Shown: positions 50,474 through 61,344, counted from the first letter of the stretch. The stretch: 64,000 nucleotides of DNA from Haliotis asinina (GCF_037392515.1 NC_090288.1:5015501-5079500); one strand, 5' to 3'. The notes: generated by a model from the letters alone, not told the origin. Numbers and translations: made by a program.

Positions 50474-51276
50474 TTGTGGATATGCTTGAAGATTTTACGA
50501 GAGCTTCCGGCTTAGTATGTCAGCTCGTTTGTAGATTCATTCATGAACTCAAATTCATTACTAAGTCAATATCGTGCAACAAACTATTTCCTCTGTACGA
50601 ACGTCTTACCCGAAAATGGATGGTATGAAACACACTCTGAAATAATCATCCTTCAAGTGTTCAGTGTCTGTAATAGTTTCTGACCAACAGCGTCAACAAG
50701 TATTACAGCCATTCTCAGTTAAAATGTACAATGACCATGTTCACAAAACTGCATTACTTTTAAGTAGAGTCATTTTAGAATATATTACTGAATATTCAGC
50801 ACTCAGGCACAAACAATAACGGATCTTTACACTGTTGTATCCTGAAGTTACAATGAAGTTCACGTAACGACATCCAAGTCACAAACACCAGCTGCCTTTC
50901 AAAACTGCAATACACTCATGGTATTTTCAACAGAATAAGATAGACAGTTTTATGTGTCGTTTGTGTGGAACAGCACTGTGAACATCCGGGCGTGTAGTTT
51001 AGTATTTAAGATTTTGTATACTAGGCATGAAGGGAAATGCCTGTGTTAAAGTTTATACGCTTTTTCAATGATAGCGCAAAAACCAAATTGCTGCGTTTAT
51101 ATTGTCACATGTCTCTGTGATACTGTATCTTATGCAATAATCACACATGCTGAATCACAGTCATCTGTGTAACACCTCATTCTATTCTTGAGTAACGTAA
51201 ATTACAAGGTTTCATTAAGTTTAACACAAAATCAACAACACCACACGACAAAAGGTGCAACTCTTAAATGTTTTTA
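50474..51276. other. No feature seen
   Basis: AT-rich sequence with scattered stops in all frames, no splice-paired open stretches and no repeat that I can define. Confidence 0.5.
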
Positions 51277-51665
51277 TTTAGAGGAGTTTTGTATCCCCCG
51301 CCACAACGAATTTGAGGGGATATAGAAAAAGAGTTCCGTAAGTCCGTCCGTGCGTCCGCCATCTTTCTCCGAAGCATATCTCCTAAACTATTCGTGACAG
51401 CTTAACCAATCTTGGTACACATGTCAAGCATGATCCTAAGATCACTTTGGGGGTTAAATCCAGACATGATTTTGTTTATTGCGGTTTCCATGGAAACTTG
51501 ACCATGGCTGTGAAACTTCCAAACTATGCATGCTCGCTTCATTAAACTTGGTACACATGTCAAGGATGATCCCTAGATGTGCCTTTAGTGGACTGGATAA
51601 AGATATGAACTATATTTTGTTGTGGTTTCCATGGAAACATGACTTATAAGCTGTGGTTTTGAGGA
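51277..51665. repeat. Interspersed repeat with internal ~125-bp duplication
   Basis: Begins TTTTGTATCCCCCGCC, then GGGGATATAG and a GTCCGTCCGTGCGTCC run. Two tandem subrepeats follow, each reading CTTGGTACACATGTCAAG, GATGATCC and, after a spacer, GGTTTCCATGGAAAC. I recall this word order as a dispersed molluscan repeat but cannot place it in a class. No coding capacity. Confidence 0.6.
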
Positions 51666-52485
51666 TGTTAACAACGCTGGAAATGGTTCTGTTTACATCT
51701 CTAAATCTAAATCTCTCCCACCTAAACCCAGGTTTGCTGCTTTGTCACTTGTTAAAAAACATATTTTCCAATATGCAGCTTACTTTATCCAACGGGGATT
51801 TATACAGAAACGATTAATGTAGAAACAATGAGAAGTAATGTACCTCACAGTTTCTGTAATTTACGTTACAAGGTAATGCGTGGAAGTCAAAGAAAGGTTT
51901 TCATGAAATGTGTCTGAATTATGAAAACTACTTAACTTGATTGATCAATATATTATTGTAATGCCACAAAAATGTAACTCGGAAACATTACACATGATGT
52001 GGCTAAACGGTAGAGTCATCCTTATCATTGGAAAACATCCTTTCCAGTTCAAGAAACTCCCGTTCACCAAAGTACACATTCAAATGATGTGCAGGAGTGG
52101 CCACTGCCTCCGATACGTGATTGCATACTAGGCATTTACACTTACACGGGATTTCTGAACATCTACTGAACAAAAAAAATATATTAAAAAGTCAATTACA
52201 TCCTTAGCTTGAGTGTCCAGGATGAGGCCAGCATTGTTGCGTATTTAGTGATTTAATGTTTGAAAACATACACTGTTACGTTATCAGTTTAAAAGCATCA
52301 GGGCCAGCAACGATTCCTATTAGACTTATTTTATTGTGGCCGTCTTTTCTGTCTCTTTCTCATGCTTGATTTTAAATGTTCTTAAGTATAAAAGCTCACT
52401 TTGAAATTTTATTATGCCGGTTTATAAAGTTTACCTGTCTTTGTGTCATTATCTGGAAAAGAGCCATGGACGGCAATGTCTTTCT
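51666..52485. other. No gene; candidate poly(A) sites for the minus-strand gene
   Basis: AT-rich. On the minus strand AATAAA occurs at 52413-52408 and 52335-52330. If used, the minus-strand gene's 3'UTR would run about 600 nt and include the SINE at 52497-52775. A 64-codon plus-strand frame near 51937 has no other support. Confidence 0.35.
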
Positions 52486-52496
52486 CCGACAGCTAG

Positions 52497-52775
52497 TGAG
52501 TTTGTAAGTGAGTGAGTGGGTTTAGTTTTACGCCGCACTCAGCAATATTCCAGCCATATGGTGGCGGCCTGTAAATAATCGAGTCGGGACTAGACAATCC
52601 ATTGACCAACAGCATGAGCATCGATTTGTGCAACTGGGAAATGATGACATGTGACAACCAAGTTAGCGAACCTGACCTCCCGATCGCGTTAGTCGCCTCT
52701 TACGACAAGCATAGTCGCCGTTTATGGCAATCATGGGTTGCTGAAGGCCTATTCTACCCCGGAACTTCACGTTCA
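52497..52775 (+). mobile_element. SINE, abalone-type family A, 11-bp target duplication
   Basis: Plus orientation, GTGAGTGAGTGGG to CCCCGGAACTTCACG. It is flanked by 11-bp duplications CCGACAGCTAG at 52486-52496 and 52776-52786. It lies about 200 bp beyond the stop codon of the minus-strand gene and is antisense to it. Confidence 0.9.
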
Positions 52776-52980
52776 CCGACAGCTAGAAAATCTATCCAAA
52801 TGTAAAGGAACAACCAGTTTCCAATATTGTCTCAAATATGTGTGAATCATAGTGTGGCTACTGCAGTTTACCATAAACTTCTATTACATTTGAGGGTTAT
52901 TGATTTCCTATAAATATCTCCTTCAGTTTAAGAAAAGAGGGGACTTAGTCCGGCAGCATTTATACAATTTAGCTCATTAG

Positions 52981-55900
52981 CTAATCAACATCGACGCTCC
53001 CCTTACCTTCGTTTTCTGATTCTTGTGACTTGTTGTCATCTCCTGCTGGAGTTGTTGCACGTGAGTTTTGGGCATCTGTTGCTGGTGTAGGTGCACGTGA
53101 GACGTTGCCATCTGCTGCTGGTGCGCGTGAGACGCTGTCGTCTGCTGCTTGTGCACGTGAAACGCTGTCGTCTGCTGCTGGTGCATGTGAGACGCTGCCA
53201 TCTACTGCTGGTATCGTTACACGTGAGGTTTGGGCATCTGCTGCTGGTGTAGGTGCACGTGAGACGCTGTCGTCTGCTGCTGGTGCACGTGAGACGCTGT
53301 CGTCTGCCTCTGGTGCACGCGAGACGCTGTCGTCGACTGCTGGCATCGTTGCACGTGAGGTTTGAGCATCTGCTACCTGTGTTGTTCCATGTGTGATGCT
53401 GGTACTTGATGTTGGCGTGGTGGCAGGTGAGGAGTGGACACCGGATGTTTGTGTGGTGGCACGTGCATCTTCACATTTCAAGTCCTCACTCACGATGGAA
53501 CGAAGTGACATCCTGCAGTAGGAGAACGTATTATAGACAACGGCTATGTCGTCAGTGATATACACTGTCATTACATGTAGGTCTGGAATTAGCAATGTGG
53601 CGCACAAGGATAATATACTCATGGTCACGAACAAGGGAACACCTAGCTGAAAGTACAAGTGTTCCTTTAATCTTTTCCAGGTTTCTTCACAAGTCTTGTT
53701 TTGCACTGCATGTGAAATTATGGAAAAGAATAAAAAAACATATATACTTTCAGGTGTTCCCTCATTAATTTCCATGAGTTTATATCGTAAATATGAGTCA
53801 TTACATAAAAGCGCAAACACTATTTATTTTTTTATTATTATTTATTTATTCTAATTAACATCCAATGCACACACATGTAACAGTGGAATAAGTGTTCATC
53901 TATTTACCACCTTAACAAAACTAGCCGCCTCAGTGGTGTAGTGGTTAAACGTCCACCCGGAGAGCGGTATGTAACTAAATATGGTACTTGTTGGTCCCTG
54001 GCTGGCGCTCGGCACTAATGGGTAAGACAAGGACTGGTCGGCTCGAAGCTTGAGTGGGTCTTCATTCTTAACTGGTATCTCAGTGAGCTAGCACTATATA
54101 CCAGCCTAAGTATGAGCTTGTGCAAACGGCCACACAGACACAGGCATGCATGTCGTCATGTGAGCGAAATATTTTTAAGAACGACGTTAAAAATCATTTC
54201 ACCTCCCCTCACCCCAACAAAACTTTGCGTTGAAATCGGCAACCAAATGACCTCTAATATATGGGGCAGGTTCGAACTGAATGTCGGATAAACACCATAA
54301 AATCTTGACAGCTTATGCCAAAAATAACATTTAAAATCGGCATGCGTCTACGAATTTCTGATATCTATTTTCGTCGTTTTACATCACACACATATGTACT
54401 TTTTAACTGCACCCAACACAAGTACCTGTCTTGGAGAGACTCTGTCATGGCGGACCTAGATTCGGCTGGTTCTGAGGTGGTGGTCTGACTATCAGAGCTT
54501 GCGCTTTAAGGAAACAAGGAAACAAACATGATTGTCCCGACTGAACATGTTATTAAATTTAATTTGAAAGCAATAATTCTAATGATGCTGTGTGCACATA
54601 CTGTACAACAAATGCTAAGGACCAAACCATTGACTGAGGATGACTACTTTGACCCTTAATAACAAGACTAGTATATAACTTTTTAATAAGATGTCTTTGG
54701 GAACGAGAAAGAACAATGTCAGTGTCACTTCCATCTGTTCTAACAGAAAGGCAGCTTCAAACCTGACGTTAGTCCGTTTGGCTCGAAAAACGGACCGATG
54801 AATTGCAATGTAACTCGAAAGCTAATAAGCATAACATACTCAGTGAAACGCTGATCATAATCAAAACATCACACCAACACTGTGAGGTTTTTGCAAAATG
54901 TATGTCCTAATAATTAAAATGTTGTTTAACTAAAATATTGACACAGTTCACTGTTTATTACGAGGGAGGAGTGCAGAGAAAGGGACAGCCAAGTGTTATT
55001 TATTCATTAACCTTTGCAGTGCTGTCTCCACGCTTTCTCGCACACCTATACCATAAATGGTTGTGCTTTAGAATAGGCACAAACATGATCCTTACAATTC
55101 GGCAAGGACTAGTACCAGCAAAGTGAGTTCATCTCAATACTGCATATCTGTCTTCTTCTCCTCTTGTAGTTATCACGACAATCATACACTTACTTGGATA
55201 TGTCATTTCATTTAAACATCCATTTGATATTGCGAGAACCGAAGACGACAAAGCGATTGTCTCATGTTGTCGCTTTGTCGTTTCATGAAATCGCTTTCTC
55301 GCCTCCCAATGTTAAGGCGAGAACGCGATGGCCCTAATCAGCCATCATAGAATCAAGCTCTGTCCCAATGTAGTATGTTAATCCAGAACTAAATTATGAC
55401 TTCTTTGATTGACGAGTTGTGTATCCATTAAAAAAGCCTATCCTCAGTCATTATCTCACATAGTGGCGGAGGGAAGTTCATTTTTTTAATTAGTCTTAGA
55501 ACACTTACGATTCATAGAACACCAGCTCATTGTCCGGGGTGGTGGCTGTTCCCGGTTTCCTTGCACTGAAACCACATACCCCATACTGTATAAACTACAT
55601 ACCACATACTGTATAAACTACATACCACATACTGTATAAACCACATACCCCATACTGTATAAACTACATACCCCATACTGTATAAACTACATACCACATA
55701 CTGTATAAACTACATACCACATACTGTATAAACTACATACCACATACTGTATAAACCACATACCACATACTGTATAAACCACATACCCCATACTGTATAA
55801 ACCACATACCCCATACTGTATAAACTACATACCCCATACTGTATAAACCACATACCCCATACTGTATAAACTACATACCACATACTGTATAAACCACATA

Positions 55901-58900
55901 CCCCATACTGTATAAACCACATACCACATACTGTATAAACTACACATCACATACTGTATAAACTACATACCACATACTGTATAAACCACATACCCCATAC
56001 TGTATAAACCACATACCCCATACTGTATAAACTACATACCACATACTGTATAAACTACCTACCCCATACTGTATAAACCACATACCCCATACTGTATAAA
56101 CTACATACCACATACTGTATAAACCACATACCACATACTGTATAAACCACATACCACATACTGTATAAACCACATACCACATACTGTATAAACTTTACAG
56201 AGCACACTAGACTGCTATCCCATGATAAGGATGAGGATGTAATGATTGTTTTGTGAAATGGCTAATTTGTTTTGGCATTGTTTTCATATGTTCACTTTGT
56301 CCTTAATATACATTGACCTTCTTTTGATGTTTTCGGAACTCCGGAGTTTGGCTTTTAGATTAAAAGAAAAACACCCCCCCCCCCAAAAAAAAAAAAACAA
56401 CAACAACAAACAAACAAACAAACAAAACAAAACAAAACAAACTTTAATATCCTCGAAAATGCGAAAGGTCGTCTGGTGAAAATGATAGGGGCGAGTAATT
56501 CTAAATGAAAAATTATCTGATTTTGAAAATGTAAGGATTTATCTTCCATCCAAAGTCAAGGGCGCCAACCAGAACATCGAATGGCAGCTTGATCAGCTGA
56601 AAAGGTTCTAAAGAATGCCCACGTGATTTGTCGGTGTAACGTACGTCATTGCTTTGATTTGAATATTGTCACTGACTGACGTGACATGTATGGAGTCCAC
56701 CTTATCTTACATTGAGCCTTTGACTAACCTCTCTGCAGCCTTCATGGCGAGGAGAGACTCTCTGTAGAAGGCCTGGATCTCCTGCTGGTTAAGGGCGGGG
56801 AGTTCCGGGGAGCTTGGAGGCTCGGGGGACTCGCTGAAAGTGAGGGAACGTTGTGACGCCAGATTCTGGTAATCTCTTGTTTTGTACGTATTGTAAGCCA
56901 TTCTGGATGATGATGGCGGTGGTGACCTCAAAAAGACGAAGTTTCCCTTCAGAATCGATTTTCTATAGGTTGCCACAAACTTACTTAATCGTTACTTCCG
57001 ACCCCGAAATTGAGCTAAACGTCATGCAAAATTCAGGCCACAAAAAGACACACACCCGTCCATGTCACACACCATGACGTCCATCCTTCAAACGGAATCC
57101 TTCTCACTCCAACCACCCCTCTCACAGACTATGACGCTCAATCTTCAAACAGACCACAGCTAGTCTTCACCCAAACCTATCATAGACCATGAGAGACACT
57201 ACCCACCTTTTAAACAGACCACAGCTACTCTCCACCTACCCCCTTCACAGACCACCACGACCGTCCACCATTCAAACAGACAACCATACTCCACTCACCC
57301 CTGTTTCTCTGGGAGTGGCTCCGACGCACTGGCCCCTCCGCTGTGGGTGTCCTCTGGGGAGCTCACCGTCTCCACTGGGGGAAGCCCTGTCCCCGAGTAG
57401 TTTATTCTACACCAATGGACGTGTGAACGTGTGAACAACGGTTAAGCAGATGGGGATAGATCCATTACGCGTTCGTAGCACTCATCATTCGTAAGTCTAA
57501 TATGAAGTATTTACCGATGATAGCTCGTAACATTACACACACTTTGTGAATTCCTACCATGCTGTTTGGGAAATTTAGAGACCCACCCCACCCACACATA
57601 GAAAGGGAATAAGAAATAATAATAACAACTTTTAAAAATCCATAAATCCTAAAAATCCTAACAGAATGTAAAAATATGTTTCGATTCAGTAATATTTTAG
57701 TCCTTAAACAACCTAGCCAAATATTTCAAATATTCAGTGCCCTAAAAATGTAATTAAAGGAGGAGCCAAAACATGAAATTTGTAGTCAAATAGTTCTCTT
57801 TGTACCAGTACAAATGATTTAAAACACTATACTGTCACTCGTTCTGGCATTTGGTGCATTTTCGTTTTTTTCAATGACAGGTTCGTAAGCAGATATTGAC
57901 ACCTTTTACTTCAATTACAATTTACAATTGTCACTTGAGTTTCAAATAAATATAATATAGTATAAAATGTCAAAAGGAGTGATAATTACAGCAGTCATCG
58001 GTGCATGTAAGGTTAAATATCTGCACTTGTAATAAGTTCAAGAAGGAAGTTCATGCATACGCATCAAAGAAAGTCAAGGAACACCCCAATATCCAATATC
58101 TATGTACTATATGAATCATAATATGAACTATCAAATGCATTAATATTGGAAGGTCTTACCGTTTTTGTTGGGAATATTTAGTGTTTCTTTGTCAGAAAGA
58201 TAATTAAATCTTTACCCAACCCTTGGCAAGTAAACCAAGCACCCCTACCTCCTGATGCCGATGACCCTCCTGGGGTTGCCACGCCCATCCCTTGTAGGGG
58301 GCGGGGATCCGTCTTGTCTGTAGGTAAAACAATGTCAATCAGACCCTAATTATAAGTTGTCAAGTACATGTCATCAGTTTGTTCTTCATGTTGTATTCTG
58401 TATCAAGTGGACAAAATAAACAACGTGCAATTATCCAGTCAAGTGACGAATACAACGTGAAGACACCTACATTCTCCAGCTGGCGTCTTTATATTAGTCT
58501 GTACAACTGTATAATGAGTACTGAAGTTGTGTATGTATTTGAATATATACAATCAGGTGCGTAAATACATAAACAGGGACAGCAGTTATTTGATCTGGGT
58601 AAATATACTATATACATACGAATATACTTATCGTATGCAGGGTTGTGAAGTTGTCATTTGATCAGAAATATATTGGATCTGCCAGTTAAAGAGGTACACA
58701 GCAGTGCTGTGGATTTTAAGGGCATTTAACACTTCTTATAATGTTTGGTTCCAAGTAAAGTTTACCAAACGGAGGGACCTCAGTCCTGATCCACCAAACG
58801 GTGGTAGAGCTACGGCATTAGTGAGTCTTTGATAAACTATAGAGTCCCGACAGATAGTAACGTTACGAAAGCTTTGTGGATCTCCACTCAGCAGAGTTTC

Positions 58901-59035
58901 ATGCCGATCAACTAGACATTAGCAACTGTATCTGTCAGAAATTTGTTTTTGTTAATAAGTAGTCATTGTTTACAGACGCTACAAACGAACCAGTTTGTAT
59001 TTTTTAGGAAAAAAAATAACATACCCGTTATCCAT
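52981..59035 (-). CDS. Seven-exon Ser/Pro/Thr-rich protein, 346 aa, unknown family
   Basis: Exons in transcript order: 59035-59025, 58317-58249, 57406-57299, 56902-56711, 55565-55509, 54497-54426, 53512-52981. Each boundary has a GT donor and AG acceptor; the strongest are GTAAGT at 55508, TTTCAG before 55565 and CCTACTGCAG before 53512. Every junction is phase 2 and the frame stays open throughout. The product starts MDNGQDGSPPPTRDG. Residues around 90-125 (ALNQQEIQAFYRESLLAMKA) look helical, then comes a polar stretch (SSDSQTTTSEPAES). The last 176 residues have about eight AADDSVSRAP-like repeats and an acidic end, SENEGKGSVDVD. No signal peptide or membrane segment; probably intracellular and partly disordered. 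ATG 59035 was chosen because it sits about 100 nt from a CRE-bearing promoter and has a good context; an upstream acceptor (TTTCCAG before 59075) leaves room for one more exon. Function not recognised. Confidence 0.75.
53040..53375 (-). repeat. Coding minisatellite, 27-30 bp unit, within exon 7
   Basis: Repeats of GCTGCTGGTGCACGTGAGAC on the plus strand, encoding AADDSVSRAP-type decapeptides in the minus-strand gene. All length changes keep frame. Most units contain a CACGTG or near-CACGTG palindrome. A longer second-order unit including ADAQTSRATMPAVD appears three times. Confidence 0.9.
53921..54196 (+). mobile_element. tRNA-derived SINE, second type (intronic)
   Basis: The head GCCGCCTCAGTGGTGTAGTGG contains a perfect Pol III box A (TGGTGTAGTGG, 53934-53944), but no good box B remains. 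The tail ends AACGACGTTAAAAATC, a word I associate with tRNA-type SINEs of molluscs. It lies in intron 6 (53513-54425) of the minus-strand gene, in antisense orientation. Confidence 0.65.
55228..55375. repeat. Palindromic repeat, intron 5
   Basis: CGACAAAGCGA (55246-55256) and TCGCTTTGTCG (55270-55280) form an 11-bp perfect stem with a 13-nt loop. It is followed by GCGAGAACGCGATGGCC, which echoes the earlier GCGAGAACCG. The CpG-rich words contrast with the AT-rich intron and suggest a small foldback element. Confidence 0.5.
55571..56199. repeat. 23-bp satellite, about 27 copies
   Basis: The unit is CATACCACATACTGTATAAAC plus TA or CA. Variation is limited to CCACAT against CCCCAT and CTACAT against CCACAT. 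It fills the acceptor-proximal part of intron 4 (55566-56710) of the minus-strand gene and ends only 5 bp before the AG acceptor of exon 5. Period 23 is not a multiple of 3; reading frames through it are artefacts. Confidence 0.95.
56370..56441. repeat. Low-complexity C/A tract
   Basis: A run of 14 C, then 13 A, then CAA, CAAA and CAAAA repeats, inside intron 4 of the minus-strand gene. Confidence 0.9.
57057..57300. repeat. Degenerate ~60-bp tandem repeat, about four copies, touching a donor site
   Basis: Copies share CACAGACCATGACG-like, CTTCAAACAGACCACAGCTA and CTCCAC-TCACCC words. The final copy includes the donor of exon 3 (GTGAGTGGAG on the minus strand at 57298), so the repeat seems to have spread from, or into, the splice site region. 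Confidence 0.6.
57458..57555. mobile_element. Relic of the foldback MITE (intron 2)
   Basis: The words GATCCATTACGCGTTCGTAG and CTTTGTGAATTCC match the ends of the 44425 element, with a decayed centre of TCGTAAG and GTAACATTAC words. Confidence 0.4.
58781..58885. mobile_element. Relic of the foldback MITE (intron 1)
   Basis: GATCCACCAAACG at the left and AACGTTACGAAAGCTTTGTG followed by GATC at the right match the element family at 44425. It lies within intron 1 (58318-59024) of the minus-strand gene. Confidence 0.55.
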
Positions 59036-59139
59036 TCCGTGGAATACAATTCCTCCTCGTCTTGTTGAATCTTTACTGGAAACAAACTCTACCCTCCAAG
59101 CGCTGTCTGCGTGAAGCAGAAAATGCTGTGAGTCTTCTG

Positions 59140-59202
59140 TGACGTCACAACTGTGTAATGCGTCACGGCATTTGTGATGACGTCATAGTCGTGTAAACGT
59201 CA
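59140..59202. promoter_or_regulatory. CRE cluster in a divergent (bidirectional) promoter
   Basis: Two perfect CRE palindromes TGACGTCA at 59140-59147 and 59178-59185, and two CGTCA half-sites at 59161-59165 and 59198-59202, lie within 63 bp. They are about 105 bp from the minus-strand gene's ATG (59035) and about 240 bp from the plus-strand gene's ATG (59441). CREB/ATF-family bZIP proteins bind this motif; no TATA box is evident on either side. Confidence 0.7.
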
Positions 59203-59440
59203 CATAATAAACTTATTCGGGTCTTCGCGATTTGCATTTGGCTGTCTCTAATCTAAGTGGCCTAACGAGTCACTTGGGTGAAATTTATTTAATCAGTTAG
59301 GCCTAGGGGTTGTTCGGGCGTTGACTAAGCCACTTGGCAGTGTCACGTGAATTATTTGAAATTTTTTGAAAATACATGTTTATTTGCTCTTGTGCATTTA
59401 TATTTAGAAGTTATTACAGATTTTAGATTCCAGTTTGCTA

Positions 59441-60317
59441 ATGTGTTTGTCCTCGTGCCGTGTTCATTTCCGGTCTTCTACCAAAGTTATACCTTTCAAG
59501 CACACATCTCCCGAAGAGGCTTTGACGGGCGAGATCAACTGTCCTCGTGAGCTGTACTATGCAAAGTGTCAGGTGAGACAAACCGCACCCCGTCTCTTAA
59601 GGGAGGAGATTCTTCAACAGCTAAAAGACGAGGGCTTGGTCGTCGACCGTCAGTCCAGCGAAGGAGTGGCTTTCTCTGTCCCTGAGGGGAGGGGGTTGGT
59701 GTTGTGGTTGGGGGTGATGGCTGGGGTTGGTACGTAGTTGTTCCCCGTGGCAAAGCGACCCGTGAAGGTCCCGGGGTGGAATAGACCTTCAGCAACCCAT
59801 GCTTGCCATAAAAGGCGACTATGCTTGTCGTAAGAGGCGACTAACGGGATCGAGTGGTCAGACTCGCTAACTTGGTTGACACATGTCATCGGTTCCCAAT
59901 TGCGCAGATCGATGCTCTCGTTGTTGATCACTGGACTGTCTGGTCCCGACTCGATTATTTACAGACCGCCACCATATGACTGGAATATTGCCGAGAGCGG
60001 CATAAAACTAAACTCACTCACTCCGTGGGGAAGCTCCCCGACGTCTGGAGCATAACCCAGTGCGATGCTTCTACACAGCTGAGAAGGGACAGAAGGCTGA
60101 TCTTTTTCGACTGGACAGGTGAAATTTGAAAGAGGGGTCTAGCTTCATATCTCTTATTTACTTCAATTAAGGTTTGTCCAGCAAATCCAGAGGCTTTGTG
60201 TTGAGTTTATGTTATTTCCTTACAACACGTTTATTTCACACATGTGTGAGGAGACAACTGGACAGAGCAATGAAGCACAAACCTGTTAAGAACGAGAAGA
60301 AACGTCCCGATTCATGA
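59441..60317 (+). CDS. Divergent plus-strand gene, possibly stathmin-domain-like; structure incomplete
   Basis: Exon 1 starts at ATG 59441: MCLSSCRVHF, then KHTSPEEALTGEINCPREL and LREEILQQLKDEGLVVD to about 59690. A second coding stretch ends at 60118 (EAPRRLEHNPV, then KGQKADLFRLD, donor AG^GTGAAA, phase 2). A phase-matched last exon 60251-60317 gives RQLDRAMKHKPVKNEKKRP and a stop. Immediately after, in the +1 frame, 60314-60418 encodes an open coiled-coil-like FMKKMRAEHQLQMREEKLKK, so a frameshift or an unseen splice is likely. A SINE (59757-60022) sits between the first two coding parts, and the junction there is unresolved. N-terminal cysteines, an ILQQLKDEGLVV helix, a PRRLE motif and a charged helix recall stathmin-domain proteins, but this is from memory and weak. 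Poly(A) signal at 60758. Confidence 0.5.
59757..60022 (-). mobile_element. SINE, abalone-type family A, interrupting the plus-strand gene
   Basis: Minus orientation, ACCCGTGAAGGTCCC to AACTCACTCACTC. The flanks CCGTGGCAAAGC (59745-59756) and CCGTGGGGAAGC (60023-60034) match at 10 of 12 bases and are probably an aged target-site duplication. Removing it leaves coding-like sequence on both sides only about 50-60 bp apart. Confidence 0.85.
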
Positions 60318-60757
60318 AGAAGATGAGGGCGGAACATCAGCTCCAGATGAGGGAGGAGAAACTGAAGAAGCTGGAGGAAGAGAGGGGGGCGAGGAGGAAG
60401 AAGCCATTCACAAATTAGATCAGCCAGCCTGATAAACAAAGCGGTAGATGTTTGCATGTAGAGAACAGTGGTTGATGAAAATATGTCAAGAGCATTAACT
60501 ACAAAAACGATAAGGGGTACAAAGCATAAGCAGCTGACCAAGCGATGCAAGAAGCCAGAAGAGGAAATAGGTTCCAATATACCTCATACGTTTGCAGTGT
60601 TTATATCATAAGAATATTTTAGTTTTTGCCAAATTGTGTCTGTAGACTGAACGTATGGAAATCATAAATGAACACCATGCAAAAATATGTATTTATATAA
60701 TTTACCAACGGTGTACAATTTCTGCATAGCTGTAATTGCTGTCTTCTGAAAGTTTGT

Positions 60758-60763
60758 AATAAA
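60758..60763 (+). terminator. Poly(A) signal of the plus-strand gene
   Basis: AATAAA about 340 nt after the last open frame, followed by a TG-rich stretch (GGTTATAATCTTTTGC, then GTGTTG) as expected downstream of a cleavage site. Confidence 0.55.
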
Positions 60764-60889
60764 ATGGTTGAAAGTTCATATCGTGTCTGGTTATAATCTT
60801 TTGCACTTTTGACATGTGTTGTTTAAAGCTGCATCGCACGTACGCTTGACATCCCTTGCACGGAGTGAATGTTTTCGTTTTAGATATAA

Positions 60890-61050
60890 GGGGCGAGTAA
60901 GCCCGGTTTTACTCCGCTTTCAGCAATATACTCCAGCAACATAACGGTAGGGGAGAACAGTGCTGTAATGCACATATTGTACCCATGTGGGAATCGAACC
61001 CAGGTTTCATACACGTATTTGAACTTAGCATCACGCTCTTAATGACTGTT
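60890..61050 (+). mobile_element. SINE family B, decayed
   Basis: GGGGCGAGTAAGCCCGG, then TTTTACTCCGCTTTCAGCAA, TGTACCCATGTGGGAATCG and AACCCAGGTTTCA. This matches my memory of a second abalone SINE whose tRNA-like part reads GGGAATCGAACCCGGGT. Several gaps; an old copy. Confidence 0.6.
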
Positions 61051-61344
61051 CGGGTCAAATCCTGTTGTGCTAACGTTTTAATGACGCCGTGTTCTAACTA
61101 GCGCGTCATTAACTTAATGAAAGTTCATGGGTATCATTAATGTGTCGCCAGCTCCCGTGGAAAAGTGACGGTGGCCACAGAATTTCGTTTGGATTTTCAT
61201 TCTGAAGCCAAACGGTTCGACCTGTAATAAAATTAAATCTTTTAACAAGTATGTTACACAATGAGTGAAAAACAAACATCATTTTGATGATGTTGATTAT
61301 GTTAGTTATATAATTATTTTCGCTCGCTGGCTTTCTTGCTCGTT

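Noticed and set aside
53513-53820. A 279-codon minus-strand open frame that seems to start with a membrane protein segment (MFALLCNDSYLRY, then VPLFVTMSILSLCATLLI)
   Set aside because: A strong acceptor (CCTACTGCAG) before 53512 matches the phase of the upstream exon at 54497-54426. The hydrophobic part is read-through into intron 6 and not part of the product.
55710-56182. Open frames of 70-80 codons rich in Tyr/Trp/Met (WFIQYGVCGLYS)
   Set aside because: They are a frame reading of the 23-bp satellite, which is intronic.
60236-60577. A 113-codon minus-strand frame with hydrophobic Leu/Val runs
   Set aside because: It is antisense to the charged coiled-coil-like stretch on the plus strand and has no splice partners.
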